The notes under the pieces: model-generated
Told to the model about the DNA's origin: nothing
What the model saw: only the letters and a program-made list of their open reading frames with translations
Database searches by the model: none
In this document: positions 6,503 to 12,049 of the stretch, one piece after another
Layout: every line of letters begins with the position of its first letter
Numbering within the stretch: the first letter of the stretch is position 1
Assembly: GCA_025449795.1 (NCBI GenBank)
Contig: JANWIQ010000058.1
Location: forward strand, 1-12,484
DNA from: Minisyncoccota bacterium
GTDB taxonomy: Bacteria > Patescibacteriota > Microgenomatia > Levybacterales > UBA12049
Direction of reading: 5' to 3'
DNA length: 12,484 bases
Program-made: the position numbers and the translations under genes

Positions 6503-6537
6503 TAGTAGATAGTAGCTAGTAGTTTGTAGTACGTAGT
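6503..6537. repeat. heptamer tandem repeat in lexA leader
   Basis: Five degenerate 7-mers in register: TAGTAGA, TAGTAGC, TAGTAGT, TTGTAGT, ACGTAGT. They occupy most of the predicted lexA 5' leader (about 6499-6555) and contain no Shine-Dalgarno. They share the GTAGT element with the repeat at 4972-5012. Confidence 0.7.
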
Positions 6538-6558
6538 AAATAATAATTACTATCTAAG

Positions 6559-6586
6559 AATAATATACAAACGTTCGAGTATTATT
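6559..6586. promoter_or_regulatory. probable LexA operator
   Basis: Palindrome of 28 bp centred between 6572 and 6573; 11 of 14 positions pair. Outer arms are AATAATA and TATTATT, and the core is CAAACGTTCG, i.e. CGAAC and GTTTG half-sites abutting with no spacer. It fills the spacer and -10 of the lexA promoter and lies between two classic SOS genes. Assignment to LexA is inference from position and symmetry. Confidence 0.6.
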
Positions 6587-6591
6587 GTCAA
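6562..6591 (-). promoter_or_regulatory. lexA promoter
   Basis: On the minus strand a consensus -35 TTGACA (6591-6586), 18-bp spacer, and -10 TATATT (6567-6562, 5 of 6). Predicted start near 6555, leader of about 57 nt. The operator-like palindrome overlaps it. Confidence 0.7.
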
Positions 6592-6645
6592 TCGATGCAA
6601 ACTACTACAAAGAAGTACCTAACGTGATCAATATACTTTCTATGA

Positions 6646-6651
6646 TAAAAT
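6646..6651 (+). promoter_or_regulatory. weak candidate -10 for uvrB
   Basis: TAAAAT ends exactly 6 nt before the uvrB ATG, the same spacing as at ddl and rplS; TATGAT at 6641-6646 is an alternative. No good -35 is visible for either, and no Shine-Dalgarno precedes uvrB. Confidence 0.3.
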
Positions 6652-6657
6652 AACTGT

Positions 6658-8676
6658 ATGAATTTTCAGCTTACATCAAATTTCAAACCTGCAGGCGACC
6701 AACCTCAGGCAATAGCAAATCTAACAAAAAATGTAGAACAAGGGACAAAACAACAAGTTTTGCTTGGTGTTACTGGCAGTGGCAAGACCTATACCATGGC
6801 AAGTGTTATCCAGAATATCCAAAAGCCAACCCTTATTATCTCCCACAATAAAACACTTGCAGGCCAGCTCTATCAGGAGTTCCGAGAATTTTTCCCAAAT
6901 AATGCTGTTTGCTACTTTGTTTCGTATTATGACTATTACCAACCAGAGGCATACATACCGACTACAGACACGTATATTGAAAAAGAGGCAGAAATAAATG
7001 AAGAAATAGACAAGCTTCGTCTTTCTGCAACAACCAACCTCCTTACCCGCAAAGATGTTATCGTTGTTGCATCCGTATCTTGTATATATAACATTGGTTC
7101 TCCTGTTGAGTATGGAAAATTTATCCTCGAACTAAAACCTGGTATGAAGGTTGAGCAACGGAATATTATGGTGCGTCTTGCAGATTTACAGTACGAGCGC
7201 TATGAATTTGGATTTAAGCGAGGGACTTTCCGTGTTCGCGGAGAAAGCATCGATCTTTTTCCCTCGTACCAGGATTATGGTATCCGAATAGACATTGAAA
7301 ACGGAAAATTAAAAAAACTTGAAGAATTTGATGTCACTACCGGTGAAACAATCTCTCTTCTCCACGGCACGGTAATTTATCCGTCCAAACACTATATGAC
7401 TGACCCTCGGACCTACGACAGCGTTTTTCCACAAATACAAAAGGACTGTGACGAACAGGTTGATAGACTCACTGCATCCGGCAAAGTTGTAGAAGCGCAA
7501 AGATTACGGCAGCGGACCAAATATGATCTTGAAATGATACGGGAAGTTGGCTATGTAAATGGCATAGAAAATTATTCTCGCTATTTTGATGGCAGAAAAC
7601 CAGGTGACCCGCCATACACGCTCTTAGATTATATGTATGCGTGCAGTCCTGATTGGCAATTATTTATTGACGAATCCCATATCACGGTCCCACAAATTCG
7701 TGGTATGTATAACGGAGACAGAGCTCGAAAAGAAACACTTATCGATTACGGCTTTCGTTTGCCGTCAGCACTGGATAATAGACCCCTCAAATTTGAAGAA
7801 TTTATGCGGCGGGTCAAGCAGGTGACGTATGTCTCAGCTACTCCAGACGAATATGAAATTTCGCTTACGAAGACAAGCACTGGCGACAAAGGAATTGTAG
7901 AGCAACTTATCCGCCCAACTGGCATTGTAGACCCAGAAGTAATCCTCAAACCGACAAAAGGACAAATCCCAGACCTTATTGCAGAGATTAAAAAGAGGAC
8001 AGCCAAACACCAGCGGGTACTTGTGACAACGCTTACCAAAAGAATGTCAGAAGAGCTAACAAGCTACCTAGAAGAACAAGGAATTAACGTTGCCTACTTG
8101 CACTCGGATATTATTACGCTCGAGCGACAAGAAGTGCTTGACCAACTTCGTAGAGGAGATGTGGATGTGGTTGTGGGAATTAATTTGCTCAGAGAAGGGT
8201 TAGACCTTCCGGAAGTTGCACTGGTGGTAATTTTAGATGCAGACAAAGAAGGCTTTCTCAGAAGCCGAACGTCCCTTATCCAGACAATGGGTCGTGCTGC
8301 AAGAAATATTGATTCTCAGGTCATTCTGTACGCCGACACACAAACACGCTCTATGGACTTTGCTATGAAAGAAGTCGCACGTCGTCGTGAAGTGCAGCTT
8401 GCTTACAACAAAAAACATAACATCACACCCCAACAAATAGAAAAAACCATTCGTGCCCGGCTTGTGGAAGAAGATGAAGAAGAAACCCGAGGTACGTATG
8501 CACAACCACTTTCACTTCTCGAGCATTTTGAAGAAAAAGAGGTATTGCTTCCGGATGAAAAAGAAGCGCTTATCAAAAGGCTTCGTAAAATTATGACCCA
8601 AGCAGCCAGAGACTTAGACTTTGAAAAAGCCGCACAAATAAGAGATAGAATTAGAACTATTCAGGAAAAGCGTTAA
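6658..8676 (+). CDS. uvrB: excinuclease ABC subunit UvrB
   Basis: Damage-verification helicase of nucleotide excision repair; it receives DNA from UvrA and recruits the UvrC nuclease. Walker A is GVTGSGKT (37-44, K43). The beta-hairpin that locks on damaged DNA begins at YYDYYQPEAY (91-100). The Walker B/DESH box is D338-H341, followed by YVSATPDEYE. Domain 3 has VLVTTLTKRM, YLHSDI, VDVVVGINLLREGLDLPEV and QTMGRAARN (helicase motifs IV-VI). The C-terminal UVR motif that binds UvrC is DLDFEKAAQIRDRIR. At 672 residues it is full length and every motif is intact. It diverges from lexA and is a classical SOS gene, so LexA control is plausible, although the palindrome lies about 70 bp upstream of its ATG. 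uvrA and uvrC are not in the window. Confidence 0.98.
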   Translation: MNFQLTSNFKPAGDQPQAIANLTKNVEQGTKQQVLLGVTGSGKTYTMASVIQNIQKPTLIISHNKTLAGQLYQEFREFFPNNAVCYFVSYYDYYQPEAYIPTTDTYIEKEAEINEEIDKLRLSATTNLLTRKDVIVVASVSCIYNIGSPVEYGKFILELKPGMKVEQRNIMVRLADLQYERYEFGFKRGTFRVRGESIDLFPSYQDYGIRIDIENGKLKKLEEFDVTTGETISLLHGTVIYPSKHYMTDPRTYDSVFPQIQKDCDEQVDRLTASGKVVEAQRLRQRTKYDLEMIREVGYVNGIENYSRYFDGRKPGDPPYTLLDYMYACSPDWQLFIDESHITVPQIRGMYNGDRARKETLIDYGFRLPSALDNRPLKFEEFMRRVKQVTYVSATPDEYEISLTKTSTGDKGIVEQLIRPTGIVDPEVILKPTKGQIPDLIAEIKKRTAKHQRVLVTTLTKRMSEELTSYLEEQGINVAYLHSDIITLERQEVLDQLRRGDVDVVVGINLLREGLDLPEVALVVILDADKEGFLRSRTSLIQTMGRAARNIDSQVILYADTQTRSMDFAMKEVARRREVQLAYNKKHNITPQQIEKTIRARLVEEDEEETRGTYAQPLSLLEHFEEKEVLLPDEKEALIKRLRKIMTQAARDLDFEKAAQIRDRIRTIQEKR

Positions 8677-8692
8677 CCAAACTACATCAAAG

Positions 8693-8746
8693 TTAGGTTT
8701 CCACCCCAAGGGTGGATTAGGTACGCACCTGCGGATTTGAACCTAA
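8693..8746. repeat. nested inverted repeats between uvrB and yraN
   Basis: Outer arms TTAGGTT (8693-8699) and AACCTAA (8740-8746) enclose two hairpins: TCCACCC/GGGTGGA (8700-8716, 3-nt loop) and AGGT/ACCT (8719-8730). Together they could fold as a three-way junction. The outer arm runs over the yraN stop codon. It may stop convergent transcripts, but no T-run follows. Confidence 0.4.
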
Positions 8747-9108
8747 AACCCACTAATATTTTCCAGGTGTTCTATTTTCTCTACCTCATTGATAGCGTTT
8801 AGCGTAACCCCAATTGCATCTATTCTCATCTCATCTGGCAATTCTTTGTGAGTCATTTGATAATATTCTGCTAACTTTGTAACAGGGCGCAGTTTCCAAG
8901 AAGTTATTGATTCAAATGGCGTACCAAATCTATTACTTGTCCTTGTCTTAACTTCTACACATACTAATATATTATTGCTTATGGCCACAATATCTATTTC
9001 TGCATACTGCTTTCTATAATTTCTTTCAAGAATTGAATATCCTTTCTTTTTCAAAAACTCTACGGCAATATCTTCTCCCTTTTTCCCAATTGGATTTACA
9101 ATCCTCAT
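8743..9108 (-). CDS. yraN: YraN family (UPF0102) nuclease-like protein
   Basis: Small protein (121 residues) of the YraN/UPF0102 family, which has a restriction-endonuclease-like fold. The family's cellular role is not settled; a nuclease linked to DNA processing is usually proposed. The signature is complete: GKKGEDIAVEFLKKKGYSILERNYR (8-32), AEIDIVA with E37 and D39, and VCVEVKTR with E52 and K54, which matches a PD-(D/E)XK active site, then FGTPFESI...K and MRIDAIGV. The start ATG at 9108 has a real Shine-Dalgarno, AGGA (9119-9116), 7 nt upstream, unlike most genes here. It follows rplS by 67 nt on the same strand; rplS-yraN adjacency, often with rnhB, is common in bacteria. It converges on uvrB. 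Confidence 0.93.
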   Translation of the reverse strand: MRIVNPIGKKGEDIAVEFLKKKGYSILERNYRKQYAEIDIVAISNNILVCVEVKTRTSNRFGTPFESITSWKLRPVTKLAEYYQMTHKELPDEMRIDAIGVTLNAINEVEKIEHLENISGF

Positions 9109-9136
9109 AGAAATATCCTAACAGAATCCATTGGAT

Positions 9137-9173
9137 ATTGGTATTATTTGATATTTGTAGTATTGGTAGTATT
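9137..9173. repeat. intergenic copy of the ATTGGTAGT-type repeat
   Basis: Lies between rplS and yraN. The 22 nt at 9152-9173 are identical to 4990-5011 inside rsmI, and ATTGGTATT occurs at 9137-9145. It ends just before the rplS stop codon (9176-9178), so it is in the transcribed rplS-yraN spacer. Confidence 0.8.
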
Positions 9174-9175
9174 CG

Positions 9176-9469
9176 TTAATGTACTATTGGTCGTGGAACT
9201 TGAAGATTGTAGAGTTTTGCCCGTTTTACCCGGTATTTTGCATGTGCTTTTACCTCTACCTTTTCAACAAGCGGAGACTGTACAGGCCAAATTCTTTCTA
9301 CTGCAATCTCTCCTACCATTTTTTGCACATGGAAGGTTTTATTTTCTCCTCGGCCTCGAATAGCTAATACAACCCCTTCAAAAACCTGGGTACGGGTCTT
9401 ATCGCCTTCTTGGATTTTCTGGTAAACCTTTACGATATCTCCTGGGACAAAGCCAACTGTAGCTAACAT
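9176..9469 (-). CDS. rplS: 50S ribosomal protein L19
   Basis: Large-subunit protein at the 30S-50S interface. FVPGDIVKVYQKIQEGDK (8-25), QVFEGVVLAIRG (28-39), TFHVQKM (45-51), GEIAVERIWPVQSPLVEKVEV and the terminal KYRVKRAKLYNLQ match the L19 fold along its length. At 97 residues it is shorter than the usual 110-120: it lacks the N-terminal helix before the PGD motif. The short start is real, because an in-frame TAG lies five codons upstream (9484-9482) with no alternative start between. A TATAAT box ends 6 nt before the ATG, so the mRNA is predicted leaderless. yraN follows in the same direction. Confidence 0.96.
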   Translation of the reverse strand: MLATVGFVPGDIVKVYQKIQEGDKTRTQVFEGVVLAIRGRGENKTFHVQKMVGEIAVERIWPVQSPLVEKVEVKAHAKYRVKRAKLYNLQVPRPIVH

Positions 9470-9475
9470 ATGTGT

Positions 9476-9504
9476 ATTATACTAAAATCTCTCTTATTTC
9501 ACAA
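9476..9504 (-). promoter_or_regulatory. rplS promoter, predicted leaderless
   Basis: On the minus strand TTGTGA (9504-9499), 17-bp spacer, consensus TATAAT (9481-9476), then ACACAT and the ATG. The start of transcription is expected at or beside the start codon. Confidence 0.7.
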
Positions 9505-9558
9505 TTACCCATTTTTACTCTACCTTATGCTCGCTTTCCGCTAAATGTTGCCTACTTC

Positions 9559-9592
9559 CATCACAAAAATTACTATTGCAAAATTTGTGATG
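9559..9592. repeat. inverted repeat between rplS and tRNA-Gly
   Basis: CATCACAAA (9559-9567) and TTTGTGATG (9584-9592), perfect 9-bp arms with a 16-nt loop, in the 172-nt stretch between two divergent promoters. It lies upstream of both. On the plus strand CTTTTC follows, a weak T-run. It could be a protein-binding site or a repeat remnant; the rest of 9505-9623 shows nothing else. Confidence 0.4.
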
Positions 9593-9623
9593 CTTTTCAG
9601 CTGTACCTAGATTCTTTTCCAAA

Positions 9624-9632
9624 TGGTATAAT
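9624..9632 (+). promoter_or_regulatory. tRNA-Gly promoter (extended -10)
   Basis: TGG immediately before TATAAT (9627-9632) makes a consensus extended -10. The start is predicted near 9639, about 3 nt before the mature tRNA. No convincing -35 is present, as is usual for extended -10 promoters. Confidence 0.6.
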
Positions 9633-9641
9633 CATCCTGTT

Positions 9642-9713
9642 GCGGGCGTAGTTCACCGGTAGAATGTCTCCTTCCCAAGGAGAAGGTAGCGAGTCCGATT
9701 CTCGTCGCCCGCT
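9642..9713 (+). tRNA. tRNA-Gly (anticodon CCC)
   Basis: Full cloverleaf. The acceptor stem GCGGGCG/CGCCCGC is perfectly paired, with discriminator T at 9713 as in bacterial tRNA-Gly. The D-arm is GTTC/GAAT with loop ACCGGTA, which holds the conserved GG. The anticodon stem TCTCC/GGAGA closes loop TTCCCAA, anticodon CCC at 9674-9676, reading GGG. The variable loop is AGGTA. The T-stem GCGAG/CTCGT closes loop TCCGATT, so position 55 is C where U (pseudouridine) is nearly universal. CCA is not encoded. The gene lies 7 nt from the 3' end of the LysM gene on the other strand. Confidence 0.95.
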
Positions 9714-9720
9714 CAGTTCT

Positions 9721-10425
9721 TTATCGAGGAATCTTTAATACATTTCCAGAGAAAATGAGGCTGGGATTAGAAAGAGCATTTGCTTGAGCTATTTTTGTCC
9801 ATTGGTATCCATCTGCATATGCACGCACTGCAATATGCCACAGGTCATCGCCTTTTTGCACTGCATAAGTACTACCTGTAATTGTATCGCTTTGACCAGT
9901 TTTCAAACCAACCTCGGGAGTTGGCGTAAGGGTTGGCGAGATTGTTGCAACCGCAGGCGTAACCTGTGGCACAATAAGCGTGTTGCCCGAAAAAATCATG
10001 CTTGGATCCGATAAATTATTTGCCTTTGCAATATCTACCCAGTTATAGCCGGATTTATATTCCATTTCTGCAATATGCCATAAGTCATCTCCTGCTTTTA
10101 CCGTATATGTCTTCTGACCAGGTTGTAATTCAGAAGGTGCACCACCAGGGGAAGCAGTTATCGCGGTCGTACTTGTAGAGCTTGTCTGTTGGACATGATG
10201 GGTTTGTCTAAGAAAGGACACAACAAAAAGTACGCCTACCACCACTGCGATAATTCCCATAAGAAGACTTGTATATGACTCAGACCATCTTACAGACCTG
10301 ATCATCCTTCGAAGAGAAGAAACTTTGACTCGTTTACCCTGAGCTTGTCGAAGGGTTTTTCTTGCTGCTTTTTTTTGTTTACCATCCCTAGCTTTAGCGT
10401 AGGATGGTCTTTTTGTTCTTGGCAT
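9721..10425 (-). CDS. membrane-anchored protein with two LysM domains
   Basis: Probable cell-surface protein of 234 residues that binds peptidoglycan or a similar glycan. Order: a very basic cytoplasmic tail (1-50), one membrane helix (about 53-72), a Ser/Thr/Pro-rich linker, LysM1 (about 106-153), a second Thr/Pro linker, and LysM2 (about 187-234) at the C terminus. The two LysM copies are closely similar (GDDLWHIA...IFSGN in both), pointing to a duplication. There is no catalytic domain. The tail contains SYAKARDGK and TLRQAQGK, both encoded by palindromic repeats. ATG at 10425 is preferred to one at 10467, because the predicted promoter -10 (10463-10458) lies downstream of the earlier ATG, and the family-like start MPRTKR is at 10425. 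It diverges from xylB and has no recognised partner here. Confidence 0.88.
   Translation of the reverse strand: MPRTKRPSYAKARDGKQKKAARKTLRQAQGKRVKVSSLRRMIRSVRWSESYTSLLMGIIAVVVGVLFVVSFLRQTHHVQQTSSTSTTAITASPGGAPSELQPGQKTYTVKAGDDLWHIAEMEYKSGYNWVDIAKANNLSDPSMIFSGNTLIVPQVTPAVATISPTLTPTPEVGLKTGQSDTITGSTYAVQKGDDLWHIAVRAYADGYQWTKIAQANALSNPSLIFSGNVLKIPR
10336..10356 (-). repeat. palindromic repeat in LysM gene (TLRQAQGK type)
   Basis: ACCCT (10336-10340) and AGGGT (10352-10356) flank GAGCTTGTCGA. I recall this CCCTGAGCTTGTCGAAGGG motif as a dispersed repeat in environmental bacterial genomes. On the minus strand it is read as TLRQAQGK in the cytoplasmic tail. Confidence 0.75.
10381..10408 (-). repeat. 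palindromic repeat in LysM gene (SYAKA type)
   Basis: ACCATCC and GGATGGT form perfect 7-bp outer arms; inside, TAGCT and AGCGTA continue the symmetry with single mismatches, giving a near-complete 28-bp palindrome. On the minus strand it encodes PSYAKARDG. The SYAKA peptide is one I recall recurring in Patescibacteria proteins. Confidence 0.7.
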
Positions 10426-10457
10426 ACTTGTGTGGGGCAGATGAGCAGATTGGACAA

Positions 10458-10485
10458 AGTATAGCACAGATTCTTAAAGATGCAA
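10458..10485 (-). promoter_or_regulatory. LysM gene promoter
   Basis: On the minus strand TTGCAT (10485-10480), 16-bp spacer, TATACT (10463-10458) preceded by TGC (extended -10). The start near 10451 gives a leader of about 26 nt to the ATG at 10425. Confidence 0.6.
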
Positions 10486-10517
10486 ATTTGTAAAATTTTT
10501 GTATAACCACATATACC

Positions 10518-10546
10518 TTGACACCTGCTACAGAAAAGCATATTGT
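10518..10546 (+). promoter_or_regulatory. xylB promoter
   Basis: Consensus -35 TTGACA (10518-10523), 17-bp spacer, weak -10 TATTGT (10541-10546). Predicted start near 10553, leader of about 10 nt without Shine-Dalgarno. It is back to back with the LysM promoter in the 137-bp divergent spacer. Confidence 0.55.
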
Positions 10547-10562
10547 ATAAAAACTACATACT

Positions 10563-12044
10563 ATGAATACCTATATTGGCCTTGATTTGGGAACGTCGGT
10601 CATAAAGGGCCTCGTGATGCAAGCCGATGGAAAAGTCTTAGCTACAGCGGCAAAAAATGTTTCTTTTGTCTCAAGAAAGTCTTCTTGGGTAGAGCAAAGT
10701 CCAGAAATTTGGTGGAGCACTATTTTAGAAATTCTCCAAATCCTAAGCGTAAAAGCAGATATGAAAGCTGTTTGTGGTATTGGAATATCTGGGCAAATGC
10801 ATGGACTAGTTACGTATGACTCACACAGGTCTGTTTTAAGAAGAGCAATTGTCTGGCTTGATAAAAGGTCACAGAAAGAAGTTGAAACAATTCTGCAAAA
10901 GTTTCATAAAGGAAAATTATATAACATTACAGGAAATCCTCTTTTTTCAGGATTTTTACTTCCTTCGCTCCTTTGGATAAAAAATAATGAACCGGAAGTG
11001 TATGAAAAAATTACTATAATTTCTTCTCCCAAAGACTATCTTGCTTACCGATTCACCGGAGTACTTCGTACAGAGCCGACAGATGCTCTTGCAACAGCGG
11101 CATTCGATTATAAAAAGAAAGAGTGGTCAAATACCATTATTACTGGCCTGGGACTAAAAAAAGAGATTTTTCCAAAAGTTGAAGCGACAACTGCTCCGTA
11201 TGGAGGGCTTACTGCCAAGGTAGCAAAAATGATTGGATTACGGGAAGGAATTCCCATTTTTGGCGGCAGTGACCAAAGCATGGCTGCCATGGGAAGTGGG
11301 CTTGTACAAAAAGGCGATGCGATGATTGCACTATCAACCGGTGGACAATTTCTTGTCGTCGATAATAAAGGACTCATAGATAAAAAGAATCGCCTCCATA
11401 CACTCAACCATGCTCTGGACAACATTGGACTCTACATGGCTGCAACGCTTTCAGCTGGATTATCCTTAAAATGGTTCAAAAACAATATCCTCGATGAAGA
11501 AAGTGTTGATTATAGTGAAGTAATAAAAAATATAGAAACAATTCCTCTAGGCAGTGGAGGTATATATTTCTTGCCATTTTTAGCTGGTGAAAGAACACCA
11601 TACTTTAATCCCAACCTCAAAGGATCATTCATTGGCTTGTCAGTAACCCACACAAAATTACATGTAATGCGAGCCATTATGGAAGGGGTTGCATACAGTA
11701 TGAAAGAATGTCTGAATGTGTTTCAAGAGATGTCTATGCCTCTTAAGCGCGTTGTCTTAAGTGGAGGAGGAGCAAAAAATTCCTTATGGAGAGAAATTAT
11801 TACTGATGTCTTAGGTATTCCAACAGAAGTTATCACCGTACAAGACCATTCTCCATTTGGTGCTGCTATTTTTGCTAAATTTGCACAAGAAGGATTTGAC
11901 AAACTCCCTGAATTTTATAAAAACGTGGTAAAACCAGTAAATTTCCTTCAGCCACACGAAAAGCATACCGAAGCATACAATAAGCTCTTCCAAGAATACA
12001 AAAAATTTGCCTCCTATATGAATAGCTACTATAAACCCTCCTAA
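10563..12044 (+). CDS. xylB: xylulokinase (FGGY carbohydrate kinase)
   Basis: ATP-dependent kinase of the FGGY family; by its motifs it phosphorylates D-xylulose to xylulose 5-phosphate, feeding the pentose phosphate pathway. The N-terminal GLDLGTSVIKG has D8; GISGQMHG (74-81) is typical of XylB, followed by WLDKRS. The second domain has GGSDQ with catalytic D237, ALSTGGQF, FLPFLAGERTPYFNP and LSGGGAKNSLWREIITDVLG. At 493 residues it is normal (E. coli XylB 484). The start ATG at 10563 fits both the family N terminus and the promoter. No xylose isomerase or sugar transporter is adjacent, so the source of xylulose is unknown; another pentulose as substrate is possible. The next gene starts 5 nt after its stop and is probably co-transcribed. 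Confidence 0.92.
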   Translation: MNTYIGLDLGTSVIKGLVMQADGKVLATAAKNVSFVSRKSSWVEQSPEIWWSTILEILQILSVKADMKAVCGIGISGQMHGLVTYDSHRSVLRRAIVWLDKRSQKEVETILQKFHKGKLYNITGNPLFSGFLLPSLLWIKNNEPEVYEKITIISSPKDYLAYRFTGVLRTEPTDALATAAFDYKKKEWSNTIITGLGLKKEIFPKVEATTAPYGGLTAKVAKMIGLREGIPIFGGSDQSMAAMGSGLVQKGDAMIALSTGGQFLVVDNKGLIDKKNRLHTLNHALDNIGLYMAATLSAGLSLKWFKNNILDEESVDYSEVIKNIETIPLGSGGIYFLPFLAGERTPYFNPNLKGSFIGLSVTHTKLHVMRAIMEGVAYSMKECLNVFQEMSMPLKRVVLSGGGAKNSLWREIITDVLGIPTEVITVQDHSPFGAAIFAKFAQEGFDKLPEFYKNVVKPVNFLQPHEKHTEAYNKLFQEYKKFASYMNSYYKPS

Positions 12045-12049
12045 CATCT

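Noticed and set aside
6503..6537. CRISPR or iteron array
   Set aside because: Units are 7 bp and degenerate, with no spacers, cas genes or replication gene nearby.
8233..8505. Open frame opposite the uvrB 3' half
   Set aside because: Antisense shadow of helicase motifs V-VI and the following segment; no supporting signal.
8719..8760. tRNA-like T-arm on the minus strand (AGGTTCAAATCC)
   Set aside because: The loop looks right but the five-base stem does not pair, and no anticodon arm or acceptor stem follows.
9559..9598. Intrinsic terminator at the inverted repeat
   Set aside because: The loop is 16 nt, the stem is AT-rich, only four T follow on the plus strand, and no plus-strand gene ends there.
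10426..10467. Earlier ATG (10467) for the LysM protein
   Set aside because: The extended -10 TATACT (10463-10458) lies downstream of it, so the transcript would not contain this ATG.
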